In this document: positions 48,214 to 59,700 of the stretch, one piece after another
Numbering within the stretch: position 1 is the first letter of the stretch
How the letters are laid out: each line of letters starts with the position of its first letter
Assembly (NCBI GenBank): GCA_009193035.1
Contig: SWDT01000133.1
Span: 1 to 64,000, forward strand
From: Halicephalobus mephisto
Lineage: Eukaryota > Nematoda > Chromadorea > Rhabditida > Panagrolaimidae
DNA length: 64,000 bases
Direction of reading: 5' to 3'
Position numbers and translations under genes: made by a program
The notes under the pieces: model-generated
What the model saw: the letters and a program-made list of their open reading frames with translations, nothing else
Database searches by the model: none
What the model was told of the DNA's origin: nothing

Positions 48214-48715
48214 ATTGACAAGAGAAATTTATTTATTCGAATTAGTTTTTTGAAACAAGTTATATATCGTTTCAAAGTTCTCGAAGTACTGATTCAGAAG
48301 CGGTATTCTACTTTTGTTGAACTATCTTCTGAAGCAAGATAATTAGGGAGATTTCTAAATTTAGGATTGCGATTTCTTATTTTTGTAATCATGTTTCGAA
48401 AAACCAATTAAACAACTGTCATCAACGAGGAAAACATACCTAATTACGAGAAATGTTAAAATTAACTAATAAGACAAGTGCATTTATTCGAATTAGTTTT
48501 TTGAAACAAGTTATATATCGTTTCAAAGTTCTCGAAGTACTGATTCAGAAGCTGTATTCTACTTTTGTTGAACGATATTCTGAAGTTAGATAGTCGATAA
48601 AAACTAACAAGTTTTAACTTATTGAATTTTTACGCGTTTTCTGTTTCTTTTTAAAAATCAACTGGACAATCATAATCAATTCTATACTTACACATGAATA
48701 CAAAAAAGAATGACT
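48214..48715. repeat. Third copy of the arm-plus-spacer unit of 8740-9708
   Basis: From 'aagagaaatttatttattcg' to 'gaatgactcaaatt' it follows 8740 to about 9238 with few differences, including both direct sub-repeats, but lacks the inverted right arm. Confidence 0.8.
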
Positions 48716-48720
48716 CAAAT

Positions 48721-49045
48721 TCTCTCTTTCTTGTATAGCTTCTGTCTCAGTAGTAATCTTTACTCAATAATAAGATAAAGATAATAAATATATCTAACAG
48801 ACACCAAAGATAACTAGGGATCTTACTCATGCATTATAATATTCCACCGTCTTTGATATTCTAGCTATCTTTTCAGATACTCTTTTTCTTGTATAACTTC
48901 TGTCTCAGTAGTAATCTTTACTCAATAATAAGATAAAGATGATAAATATATCTAACACACACCAAAGACAACTAAAAGTCTTACTCATGCAATATAATAT
49001 TCCACCGTCTTTGATATTCATACTATCTCTTCAGATACTCTTTTT
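48721..49045. repeat. Tandem duplication, period about 170 bp
   Basis: 'cttgtataacttctgtctca' plus 'gtagtaatctttactcaata' and 'ttccaccgtctttgatattc' occurs twice (from about 48729 and 48899), and a partial third begins at 49044. A relative is at 40932-41173. Confidence 0.8.
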
Positions 49046-49049
49046 ATTG

Positions 49050-49508
49050 TATAACTTCTGTCCGATCTGGAACCTTGACCTATAGTTTCCGTATCGCATA
49101 ATCAAGTCAAAATTTGGTATTTTGTAAGTTTATGATTTTTTAAGTTTTTCTAAAAGCAAAACTAGTGTAATTTCATTAATTCTTCCCTAATTGTCGAAAC
49201 TTACTATTATCGGACTTTTGATCTTCGAAATGCATGTTGACTAGACAAAACAAGAAAGAGGTGAAACTAAAAACGAATAAAGATTTCATAATTTCTCACA
49301 AAACGAAAATTGTGGAATTAAAAAATTTCAAAATAAAATTCGAGATTTCAGTTTCAAATTTTCACTGAATTCCAAAATATTTTGGAAATTTGTGAAACTA
49401 TTTTTTTTTAATTTTATAACAGCACGATTTCGAAGTTGCCTAAACTTTTTAGAAACTTATATAAAGACTAATTGTCATATTAGTGTGATTTCGAAAGTTT
49501 CTACAGTA
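49050..49508. other. AT-rich sequence, no gene recognised
   Basis: Nothing supported. Confidence 0.5.
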
Positions 49509-49836
49509 CATACAAAAAAAGTATAACTTTAAATTTTGTAACAATTTCGAAATGTGAAAAAAATGTAACAATTTTTATAAATATTTGACTTTTTGACAAA
49601 AATTGTAATAAAATAGTAAGGAAAATTACAAATAATAATGATAAAAATTATAAAAATTAAAAATAATAATGAAAAAAATTACAAATAATAATGAAAAAAA
49701 TTATAAAAATTACAAATAATATTGATAAAAACTATAAATAATAATGACGAAAATTACAAATAATAATAACAAAAATTACAAATAATAACTTTAATTTTAA
49801 TTTGTTATTGAATTAAAAATTACTTTTCCGTGTATA
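49509..49836. mobile_element. 'acacaaaaa' family MITE with internal expansion
   Basis: Ends 'atacaaaaaaagtataactt' and 'attacttttccgtgtat'. Inside, about ten short units of 'attacaaataataatgaaaa' enlarge it to over twice the family size. Confidence 0.7.
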
Positions 49837-50230
49837 GTTCGAAAAATATGCAACATTAAATTCCTTCAAAAATAAGTTGTTCATGTTTTACTTCGCAGAA
49901 TAATAATCCTTGAGATTATCTATATTTTGATAGTACAATCATCCTTGAATATCCTATTATTAAACAATTTTAGTGATTTTTAAAGAAAAATGAATTTTAA
50001 TTTTTTTTTGCAAAATTTCTTTCAAAATAAATTTTTTTAGAATTTATCTTGTAAGACATCTGGAAATCCATCTTTGGCTTTAGATTTTCTCAAGAAATAT
50101 TTTTCAAGCCAGATCACACGTGTTTAAAGTTTTTTGGATTTTTCTAATTTTGCGACAGATTTTTAAAATTAAGTTCATTTTAGAATCTTCCGATCGTAGC
50201 CTCGAATGCTTTCAATTTTCAATATTCATA
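49837..50230. other. Non-coding sequence, no gene recognised
   Basis: Nothing supported. Confidence 0.5.
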
Positions 50231-50564
50231 TACCGTATTTCCTCTAAAATAAACCCCGGGCTTTTTTTTTCCAATTATATCCTGAGATATCAATTTTGAA
50301 CTTTCGAATCGGATTTCGAACCGATTTTGAGCTAATTCGAGTTTGAAAATTGAAAGGTTCAATTTTGAATCCAATGTTCGGTTCGAAAATCGAAGATTTT
50401 GGAGAATTAACAGTTCTGATCATATTACAAAGGGGGATTCATTTTATGAGGGGGGTTTATTTAGGAAGGAGGTTCATTTTGGGAGGAGGGTTTATTCTAG
50501 GAGGGGGTTTATTTCAAAAGGGGGTTTATTCTAGGAGGGGGTTTATTTTCAAAGAAATACGGTA
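50231..50564. mobile_element. MITE with 'taccgtatttcc' ends and G-rich minisatellite
   Basis: Starts 'taccgtatttcctctaaaat' and ends 'ttttcaaagaaatacggta', imperfect inverted ends that continue into 'aaacccc' and 'gggggttta'. From 50428 to 50549 the plus strand has repeated G runs of 3-6 in 'ggaggg/gggggtttatt' units. The two overlapping plus-strand frames are by-products. Confidence 0.7.
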
Positions 50565-50765
50565 AATTAAAATCGAATATTATTCTTCAATTTAAATTTG
50601 TTTAATTACCTCATTATTGATCGAAAATGAAATTTTTTTATTAGTTACCGTAATTTAATTTTTAGCGCCAGTATCTTAGATTTGATACTATCATTGAATC
50701 CGAGACAGTCGATTACCCTTATGGGTATGTTCTCTTCGTTTTCCGCGCTTTGCCTTCACAGATTG
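50565..50765. other. Non-coding sequence, no gene recognised
   Basis: Nothing supported. Confidence 0.4.
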
Positions 50766-50799
50766 CTCATGACTGCAGCAGTTGACCTTCATCATGATT

Positions 50800-51290
50800 A
50801 GTTATCGAATTTTCGAAATCTTAAATTTTTGAAATCTTTGATTTTCTAACACGAATTAATTCGAAATCGACTCAATTTTGAAAATTCAAAATCAACTTTC
50901 TGATTATAACTAAAACTATCCAATTTTCGAAATTTTAAATTTTCCGAAATCTTTGATTTTCTAACACGAATTAATTCGAAATCTATTAAATGTTTAATTT
51001 ACTAATTCAAAATTAATTTTCTGATCATGACTAAAACTATCGAATTTTCGAAATCAACTAAATATTTAATTTACTAATTTAAAATTGACTTTTTGATCAT
51101 GACTAAAACTATCGAATTTTCGATTTTCTAACACGAATTAATTCGAAATCAACTCAATTTTGAAAATTCGAAATCAACTTTCTGATTATAACTAAAACTA
51201 TCGAATTTTCGATTTTCTAACATGAATTAATTCGAAATCGATTAAATGTCTAATTTACTAATTCAAAATTGACTTTTTGATTATATTAGA
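50800..51290. repeat. Tandem repeat, about four to five degenerate units of 75-115 bp
   Basis: 'tctaacacgaattaattcga' and 'ctaaaactatcgaattttcg' recur through the stretch with deletions between units. Confidence 0.75.
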
Positions 51291-51668
51291 CTGTTAAATC
51301 GCGAGGAAATCGGCATTCTCAGGATTCGATTATTTTTAGCGAAAAATTAACATTCAATTGTAGATTTTTTTGATAAAATTATATCCTCTAAAATCGTCTC
51401 TGGCACTGATAATGCCTTCTAAAAATTGACTGTAGACAGAAATTTATCAACAATAACATTTCCGATCGTCTTGTTGAAATAATCAATGAAATTCGGAATC
51501 TTCAACAAGTATGTAGTCGAAGACGAGCTTTCAGATGTCATACAAGACTGATTCTGAAAGACGTTATTCGTTGCAGAAAAAAGTTTGTAAAAAATGTTTT
51601 GAAAAAAACCAAAAAATCATTGCGATATTTTCATAACGAAAAATTCATAGATACTGTATCTTTCAAAA

Positions 51669-51845
51669 TACAGTCGAACTTGGATATGAGATACCCCCTT
51701 AGGACCGGGCAAAGTGTATGTTATAAGAAAGGATATACTATAGCAGGGATTAATTTGAAAACAGACTAACCTAACTCACTCACACTGTACGCTATAACAA
51801 GAGATATATCATAGCAGGGGTATTTCATATCTAAGTTGTACTGTA
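51669..51845. mobile_element. Pogo-like MITE, copy 2
   Basis: Ends 'tacagtcgaacttggatatg' and 'atatctaagttgtactgta', TA-flanked. 90% or so like the copy at 51894-52074. Confidence 0.75.
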
Positions 51846-51893
51846 TTACAATTTCGAAATAAACTTGTTCCATTTCCATTTTTATGATAGTAT

Positions 51894-52074
51894 TACAGTA
51901 GAACTTGGATATGAGATATCTTCTTAGGACTGGGCAAAGTGTATGTTATAAGAAAGGATACATCATAGAGGGGATAAATTCGAAGACATACTAACCTAAC
52001 TCACTCACTCACACCGTATGTTATAACAAGAGATATATTATAGCAAAGATATCTTATATCCAAGTTCTACTGTA
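51894..52074. mobile_element. Pogo-like MITE, copy 3
   Basis: Ends 'tacagtagaacttggatatg' and 'atatccaagttctactgta', TA-flanked. Lies 48 bp after copy 2 in the same orientation, so the pair is either a tandem duplication or two insertions. Confidence 0.78.
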
Positions 52075-52684
52075 CAAGTGGTTCGAAAACTACCGGACTT
52101 CGAAGTAAAACATAATTTATTCAATTTCCAAAAAAAATTAATTAATATTTGTTTTTAGACCATATTAGAAAATTCTAAAAATTCGTATTTAAAAATTTTT
52201 AGAAACATTTTGTTTTTAATTTTTATAATAAAATTAATATTTAAAAACCGATCTGATTTTTTCAATTTTCAGAATTTTCGAACATTAACCAAATAAAAAT
52301 CACAAAAATAAAATTTAAAAAAAATGAATTTCATCAAAAATTTAAAATTATATTTTTCAAAAAAAATTTATTCCATTTTTTAATATTTTAGAAAATTAAA
52401 AATCATTGATTTTTAAATATATTGATATTCATAAATCGAAAAATTCACAAAAGCGAAAAAACGTATTTTTTTAGGAAAAGCAATGACCGTTTTTCTGTTT
52501 CCACGTGTAGACTAGTTTCGAAGAGTTTGCAAGTTCAAGGTCTGCAATCTCCGCCTAGGTGAATTTCCTCAAGGATCACGAAGATTGACTGTCAGAGCTA
52601 GGTAGAAACACCTGAACAAAATTGGTCATATTCATTCTAGGTGAAATAAAAACTGCTGAAAACTTCCCAATCAATTACTGTAAT
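52075..52684. other. Non-coding sequence, no gene recognised
   Basis: AT-rich to 52490, then a less AT-rich patch at 52495-52640 without a supported frame. Confidence 0.4.
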
Positions 52685-53146
52685 TACACACAAAAAAGTA
52701 TAACTTTAAATTTTGTAACAATTTCGAAATGTGACGAAAATGTAAAATTTTTATAAATATTTGACTTTTGTGACGAAAATTACAAATAATAGAGGTAATT
52801 CGTCATTGGACCGAAAGTTGCTTTTTTGTGTGTAGTTCAGAGATGGTCCCTGAGGGTACTGGTTCATCCAAGAAAATGTGTTTTCATACTGTAGTCGCTT
52901 AGTTATCCATGAAGTTTGGTGTTTTTCGACCAACTTTATATCGGTTGTTCAGAATCCAGTCTACTAAGATTCTCAACATGCCAGATTCATGTATACAAAA
53001 AGTATAACTTTAAATTTTGAAACAATTTCGAAATGTGACGAAAATGTAAAATTTTCATAAATATTTGACTTTTGTGACGAAAAATACAAATAATTGTGAT
53101 AATTCGAATTTGTTACGAAATTTAAAGTTACGTTTTTTGTGTGTAC
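52685..53146. mobile_element. Composite of two MITEs around a spacer, copy 2
   Basis: MITEs at 52685-52834 and 52991-53146 with the same spacer as at 47594-47748. The match with 47445-47905 covers the full block with only scattered changes. Confidence 0.8.
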
Positions 53147-53520
53147 TCGAAAAAAGTAACTAATTCGACGAAGATCTACTTAATCCCGAGAATTTCTGTG
53201 ATGCATACAAATACAGTAGTTGCAGAGGCAGAGTCTTCGCCGATGCAGCTGTCAAGATGTGTCATGTACCTTACAAGTACTTAATGGAGACAGAAACGAA
53301 GAAAAAGTAATAATAGTACTCATTTCAGAAAGAAAATTCACACATTATTACATCCGCGAAAAAATCGCCGAATTTCACAGGATCATTTCCGAAAATAAAT
53401 CGGTCATAATTGCTGTAGAATACTGTAATGTAAAGCTTTTAAACAACCATAATTTTAAACATAAACTTTATTGAAATTTGACAATACTGTAGCACTAGAT
53501 TAATGTACGAAATATCAAGA
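53147..53520. other. Possible coding remnant, not resolved
   Basis: Between 53157 and 53310 all three plus frames are partly open and composition is balanced. One frame ends 'METETKKK' with three Cys before it; another is 84 codons (53220-53474). No start codon with context, splice acceptor or partner exon could be tied to any of them. Confidence 0.3.
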
Positions 53521-53521
53521 C

Positions 53522-53830
53522 TGTTCATTATATATAAAAAATCTTAGTTACACAGAATACAGTAAGAAATAATTATCATATTTAATAGAAACTTTCGTGT
53601 TAGAAGTCTGCTCTCTTTCGATTCCCTAAATATTCATAAAAACTTTTTAAAATCTTTTCATTTTCATCTTTTATGAATATAAAAAATCTTAGTCACACAG
53701 AATACAGTAAGAAATAATTGTCATATTTCTCAGGAACTTTCGTGTTAGAAGTCTGCTCTCCCTCAATTTTCTAAATATTCATAAATATTCATAAAAATTC
53801 TTTAAAATCTTTTAATTTTCGTCTTTTACC
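53522..53830. repeat. Tandem duplication, period about 155 bp
   Basis: 'cacagaatacagtaagaaat' plus 'actttcgtgttagaagtctg' occurs from about 53553 and again from about 53697. Confidence 0.8.
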
Positions 53831-54300
53831 AGATAGTTCCATTATATTCGAAATTGAATTAGATTTTATTCCTTCCAATGTATTCTTGTTACACATTTTA
53901 TGAAAATATACGTTTTTTAATTTTATTACAAATTCTTCGATGAAGTTCAAACAGATAACAAAGAACTTTTTCCAAAATTAAAAATATTGAAATTTGATCA
54001 CGAAAAACTGTTTTATTTTTAACAAATAAATCACCACAATTGTAAATTTTTAATTTTATAATTAACATCAAAAAATAGATTTTTAAAATTTAAAAAACTT
54101 TAATTTTGTTTTTCAAAAAAGTTTTAAATAGAAAATTCCGTATTTTTTCAGAAAACAGACATCCTGCTATGTCATCTCCTTTTTCCACAAGATCTCCGAT
54201 TAAAGTCAAATCTTCTATATCTATTTCTATTTATTCCCATATCGCACATTCAAAGTTCACAAACAATACTAAAGTTACACCCTTGTACCTTTGATCCAAC
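53831..54300. other. AT-rich sequence, no gene recognised
   Basis: Nothing supported. Confidence 0.4.
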
Positions 54301-54553
54301 TCATCCGTCGGTGCGAGTCTTCTGTTCCTAGGACCTTGGGATTCTTCTTAGAGCCTTCCGTTCCTAGGACCTTGGGATTCTTCTTATCTAGCTTGTCTTT
54401 GGTCAACCGGGCCTCTAATGAGAGATATGCAGAGAGCTTCGCTTCTTTAGCCTACAAGTAACTTGCGGACTAGGCTTCTTTAACTTACTAGTAACTTGCG
54501 GGCCAGGCTTCTTTAACCTACAAGCAGCTTGCGGGCTAGGCTTCTAGCTGCCG
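54300..54553 (-). repeat. SINE-like body with two kinds of short tandem repeat
   Basis: Follows directly on the tRNA-like head (minus strand). First come three units of about 47 bp built on 'gcccgcaagttactagtaag', then two units of about 44 bp built on 'aatcccaaggtcctaggaac'. GC content is far above the surroundings. Confidence 0.6.
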
Positions 54554-54627
54554 GTCTTCAGTCGGGAATCGAACCCGGGTCTCGTGAATTTGAATTCACG
54601 TGTACTACCATTGTACTATCCGAAGAC
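54554..54627 (-). mobile_element. tRNA-like head of a SINE or irregular tRNA gene
   Basis: 74 nt on the minus strand. The acceptor 'gtcttcg' pairs with 'tgaagac' (one G-T), and an eighth pair is possible. A box-like 'tagtacaatgg' and a perfect B box 'ggttcgattcc' in a good T arm are present. The anticodon arm is irregular: a 6-bp stem 'cgtgaa/ttcacg' closes a 6-nt loop, or a 5-bp stem closes an 8-nt loop, so the anticodon is not defined. There is no T-run terminator. With the tandem-repeat body downstream it is best seen as a SINE. Confidence 0.55.
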
Positions 54628-54629
54628 AG

Positions 54630-55289
54630 TCAAATCTTGATCGGATGAAAAATCCAAAAATCCCACAACTTTAATCCATAAATTCACTCATCCCTTCTGA
54701 AATCAACACCGTTGTGGACAGATTTTAATTTTTTTACTGTACTTAAAAAAATTATTTTAAGGTCAAGGACTCCGACTTACTTGAAATAAAAAATGATACT
54801 TGGTTTTTAAGATTTTCGATGATAAGCATTGGTTGTCAGAATCGAAGCTTTACTCAACGAACGAAATCTTTAACGTGATGGAATGCCTTCGGGAACGTGA
54901 GTAGAGGTCACGGAAAACAAAGAAACAGAAAATCAAGATTATGGAAAACTGAAAAAGGATAACTAGAATCCGACGACGACTGAGATCTCGATGAGGATTT
55001 CTGACGCAAAATGCAGAGATGAAATCTCCTACAGAACCCCAAGGAGTGCAGAATTTATTAAAAAAGAACAAAATATGAAATTTCAGGATTATATGTTTTT
55101 CTATAAGTTTTTCATCAAAGCGAAATCCATTTGTCAACTTTAAAAAATTCCAAAAAAAACGATTTTATCAATTCTAACGACAATAAACATAAAAAATCAT
55201 TCAAAAACAAATAACAACGATAATTTCCTTTAACAATAATTTTGATTAAAAAGAATTACTCAAGGATGAAGGGCGATTTCATTAATCAC
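54630..55289. other. Non-coding sequence, one unproven frame
   Basis: A minus-strand frame at 55137-54850 (95 codons) has one hydrophobic segment and an Arg-rich part, but no homology, splice or start support. Confidence 0.35.
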
Positions 55290-55690
55290 AACAGCAACTT
55301 TTACAAAATTGTCTAAGAATGAAGCACAACAACGATTCTACCAATTTTGAAAAATAACTTTTATAAAAAATAGTTACCTAAGGACCAAAACTACAACGAT
55401 TCTACCAACTTTGAACAATAACTTCTGTAAAAAATAGTTATCTAAGAATGAAGAACAACGACGATTCCATCAACTTTGAACAATAACTTTTGTAAAAATA
55501 GTTATCTAAGGACCAAAACTACGACGATTCTATCAACTTAGTAACAGTCATTACAAGAAAATCTTACTCGAAGATGAATGACGAAAATTCAATCACTTTG
55601 AACAATAACTTTTACAAAAAAATTTACCTAAAGATCAGTGACAACGACGATTTCACCAACTATAGTAACAATTGCAAAAAATAATTCAAA
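55290..55690. repeat. Tandem repeat, about six units of 60-65 bp
   Basis: 'acgattctaccaactttgaa' plus 'caataacttttgtaaaaata' recurs from about 55330 to 55680 with drift. Confidence 0.75.
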
Positions 55691-55912
55691 GATCGAAAAA
55701 GGATATGAATCTGGTGAGTCATGACACTTGACGAATTCTCAATCAGTTTTTGCTGACTTTAGTTGCCCAAATGATATAAAAACTGGTTGCGGAAAAATAG
55801 AAAATCAATCAACTTTCACAATTGTTTTGGAACACGAGACCATCTGGGTTTAATTTATTTTTTCGTTTATTTTGTGTCTAACGGGATCGAGTTTATGCTT
55901 GAAAAAGCAACA

Positions 55913-56590
55913 ATGTTGAGTCTAAAGTTGGTTTTTTGCGTTTTTGGACTCATTATCGTCGGTGAAGCCTGTAAGTGCCGGGAGCAACTGCCGAAAACGT
56001 CCTACTGTAATGCTCATTGGGGTGAGTTATTAATCTATTGTCATTATTATATATGAATCTTCAAGTTGCTCACACGAAAATCCTTGTTCGTCAAACGAAA
56101 CAGAAAATGCCTGAGGGCTCGGAACGGAAAGGCTTGAACAACATCAGATACACAGTGTCCTTCCCGACTGTCTACAAGGTATGGTTTTTTAAGGTTATTT
56201 ACGTGTAAATACTTGTATAAGTAGCAATATTGATATATAAACAAACACCTAAAAAGTCGAATTTCGCAATCGCCGATTTCAGTCCCCGAAGGAACTAAAC
56301 GGAACCCTCCCGAACGAGATCTACACCCCCTCTGAACCCCCGGCCTGTGGACTCCTAATCGAAGCCGGAAAAGAGTACCTCCTGACGGGTAGGTGGTTTT
56401 CATAAAGATCATATATAAAAAACTGCAAAATTTAGGACGTTACGAAAACGGAATCATGATGACAGTTCTCTGCGGACAGATCCTGCTCGACGATTCAACT
56501 CAACCTATGTTCGAGAACGTCCTAGAATGGCAGAATGTGCCAAATTCCCTCAGAAACAGACTCCAGATTAAGGCTTTTGAACCTTGTTAA
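55913..56590 (+). CDS. TIMP-like secreted metalloproteinase inhibitor (N-domain only)
   Basis: Exons 55913-56021, 56066-56178, 56283-56388 and 56436-56590 (phases 1, 0, 1); 160 residues. An in-frame ATG at 55895 would add six residues; 55913 gives the better signal peptide, ending just before Cys20. The mature protein then starts Cys-Lys-Cys, the inhibitory N-terminus with which TIMPs chelate the metzincin zinc. 'YCNAHWV', 'YTVSF', 'CGLLIEAGKEYLLTG' and the closing 'LQIKAFEPC' follow the TIMP N-domain; no C-terminal subdomain is present, as is usual for nematode TIMPs. Exons are GC-rich for this window. An AATAAA at about 56647 and the next gene 183 bp away suggest an operon head. Confidence 0.88.
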
Positions 56591-56773
56591 GCGTCGGAGA
56601 GAAATTTGAAATTTCGAAAGCGCCCGTTTGGCGCCGAGAGACGAAAAATAAACCGACCGAATTTTTTTATCGAAGGAAAAACTGTTTCATCTAACGCTGT
56701 TATTTTTCTTTTTTTTACGTTTTTATAAATGTTTTTGTTTTATTTTAGGATTATTACTTTTTAGAGACAAAAA
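56591..56773 (+). promoter_or_regulatory. Putative intercistronic region with trans-splice acceptors
   Basis: Contains 'aaaaataaacc' (poly(A) signal type) near 56645, a U-rich stretch, and two candidate acceptors, 'gttttattttag' (ending about 56749) and 'actttttag' (ending about 56763), shortly before the ATG at 56774. The arrangement fits SL-type trans-splicing in a nematode operon. Confidence 0.45.
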
Positions 56774-59700
56774 ATGAGTGATAATCGTCTCGTCAAGCTT
56801 GGAAACTTGCTGGAATCGAAAAATAGAACAATTAGGAACGAAGCCGCGGGCGTCATCGGACAGATCCCGATAACCAACGTCCATATCCTGCCCATGCTGA
56901 GGAAGTTCCTCCAGAACACTCAATGGGACACCAGAGTAAGTACTGCGGAAGCTTTGGGCAAAATCTTGTCTTCAACGAGTTTGTCGAGTACTGTATGTGA
57001 GTTGACAGATGATTGTGGAGCAAAATTGGAATCTCTCAACATCCAACAAGTTATAGAACATTACAGACCTCTATTATGGTAAATTTCTATTAATTTTGAT
57101 ATATGAAAGTTTCTTATTTCAGCTCAGAAGGCGAGGAAATGAACGCAAAAGGAGTCAAAGTCAGCAAACAAGAACAGAGGTCCCTGATTGACAAACACCT
57201 AAATATGGAATCCCGGATCTACGGCTCTAACGCGTTTTTGCAAGACAGCGAAATCGATCCGAGTTTGTATCAACCTTCTTCTGCAGATGTGTCTCTAGAA
57301 AGAATCGTGAGTTTTTAAAATTAATAATTTTTAGGTAAATTCGCACTTTTTATATGGAATCCTGGAAAAAAACTAATTTATTATCTTAAAAAAAAAGTAT
57401 GGAAAATAGGGTAATAGGATTTGCAAATTCTAAATTTTTATCCAAATTAATGGTCAATTTTCGAAATTGTTAGATTCTAAATTTTTGTCAAAATTAATTC
57501 GTAGTTTTGAAATTTTTGTTAAAATTAATGATTTTTTCCAAAATCCATATATTCTAAATTTGAACTTGGACTTGGACTTCACAATTAGTCTTCAGAATCT
57601 GCAACTTTCAAAAATTCTGGATTCTGAAGGCTAATTTTTAATTTTGTCAAAGATTTGAAATCTACGACTCCTATTATCCAATTCTGATTTTGCTTCAAAT
57701 TTGACTATATTTATTTTTTGTATTTCAAAAAAGTCCAAAACTTATTTTTCAACCGATTTTTAAAATTTCAGGAATTAAAATCCGAAATTACTCTGTCAGA
57801 ATTCGACGAACAAGAAGAAATCGATCAATCTTTTCGTCAACTCCTGGGCTGGATTGTAGAGGATATCTCAGATCAAAAATGGCAAACAAGACATGGAGGA
57901 TTTTTGGCTTTGCATAAAGTCCTAAGTTATGGTTTTCCTAGATTGACTTCGAGATGGATAGAAGTCATAGCTCAACGAATAATTGAAGTTTTGGCTCTTG
58001 ATAGATTTGTGGATTTCGCAACTGGATCTAATTCAGTGGCTCCTGTGAGAGAAACAGCGGCTCAAAGTCTATGTGTGATGATCTGCAAAATCCCGGGAGA
58101 TTCGAAGTTACTCAAGACGATTATCGGGCATCTGAAGACATTACTCCAAGTGGATGGCGACAAAGTTAGTTTTAATTTTTATAATTAACAATCACAATCT
58201 GTTTTTTGGTGGGGTATTGTAAGTGAGATTTTCGAAATGTTAATACTTTTATATGGAAATTAACTTTAGAATGTAGACAGAGGTTTATGTACTTTGTTTA
58301 CGCTGATTTGGAAGTTTCTAGATCAATTTAGGAAGAGTATAGGTCTATAATAACGATTATTTGAAAAATATCATGCAAAATTGGAATTTTAGGCTATTTT
58401 AAGTTTTTAAAAGTTCTAGAATCCTGCTTAGAAACTATTTTATGGAAAAATTTATGTGAATTTTATATATTTGAGTGATTTTGAAATTGTGTAAGATTAC
58501 GAAATAACCATCACGTAATATTGAAATTTTAAATTGTTTTTACTTCTAAAAAGTTTATATATGGATTTTTTATATTTGAGTGATTTTGAAATTGTGTAAG
58601 ATTACGAAATAACCATAGAAAGTCGAAATTTTAAGCCGATTGAAGTTCTAGAATTTTGCTTAGAAACTATCTCATTAAATACTTCATATATGGATTTCCT
58701 ATATTTGAGTGATTTCGAAATAATCTTTGAAAAAATTTAAATTACTTTACTTTTTAAAATGTCTGGGAAATTCCGTAATAATTTTGATTTCTACGTTATG
58801 GTAATTTGCAAATAATGTTTCTAGCGTTGGCAATGTCGACAAACTTCGTTAATTGTTTTGAAATATTATTTTGCTGCAATAGAACCAGATTCGTTATTTT
58901 TTGAACTTATTCATGATGTTCTTGAAAGAATGAACGATCAAAATGATGAAGTAGTTTCTGCTGCGATTGTTTCTTTGGCTTCACTTTTTTCAAATCAAAA
59001 ATTATCTCCAGAAAAACGACGAGAATTGGTTAATCTTGTTATGGAAAGTGTATGGAAAAAATTGAAACAATCAGAATGTTTAAAACAACTTCGAGATGGT
59101 GTGGATTCTGTTTTGACGGACTTGATTGGTATTGTTAATTTTTATGTTCAAATTGAACCTGAATCAAATTTGAATGATTTTGAATTTGGAACATTTGTAG
59201 ATTTATTAGATCCAAGATTAACAACAAGAACAATGAGGATTTTAGAATGTTTAGGATTTTCATTATCGAAAAAAATTACTTTAAATGATGAAACTATTTT
59301 TAAACTTTTAAAAATGCTCTATAGATGTTGTATTTTAACATCACCAAGTGAAGGAGCAGAATTATTAGATTATTCGTTAATTGTGTTGTTGAAAGTTGTT
59401 GAAGTATTTTCAAATAGATTTGGATCTCTTGAATCTCTTCATAATTCAATCGGGTACTGGATTGGATGTCTTTTATCTGATGACAAAAAAGCTGAAATAG
59501 GTAAGGATTGTTTTATTGGAATTTATAAAGATTGTTATTTAAATTGATTTTGTAATTTATGCATAATATTTAAAAAAATAGATTGGCATTAAAGTTTTTT
59601 GCAGATTGCATGTAATGTTTACGGAAATTAGTTGAGATTAAAATCGAATATGCAAATTGCGTGCAATGTTTAGGCAGATAAGTTGATATTAAAGTGAAAA

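Noticed and set aside
50343..50565. Two Gly/Arg-rich plus-strand frames
   Set aside because: Artefacts of the G-rich minisatellite in the MITE.
53157..53474. Cys-containing frame considered as an insulin-like or other small secreted peptide
   Set aside because: Cys spacing does not match the insulin B or A chain; start and signal peptide are missing.
54554..54627. Selenocysteine tRNA, because an eight-pair acceptor and a TCA triplet are possible
   Set aside because: No long variable arm, only 74 nt, and the anticodon loop is not of standard size; the SINE interpretation is simpler.
54850..55137. 95-codon minus-strand frame with one hydrophobic segment
   Set aside because: No homology, splice or start evidence.
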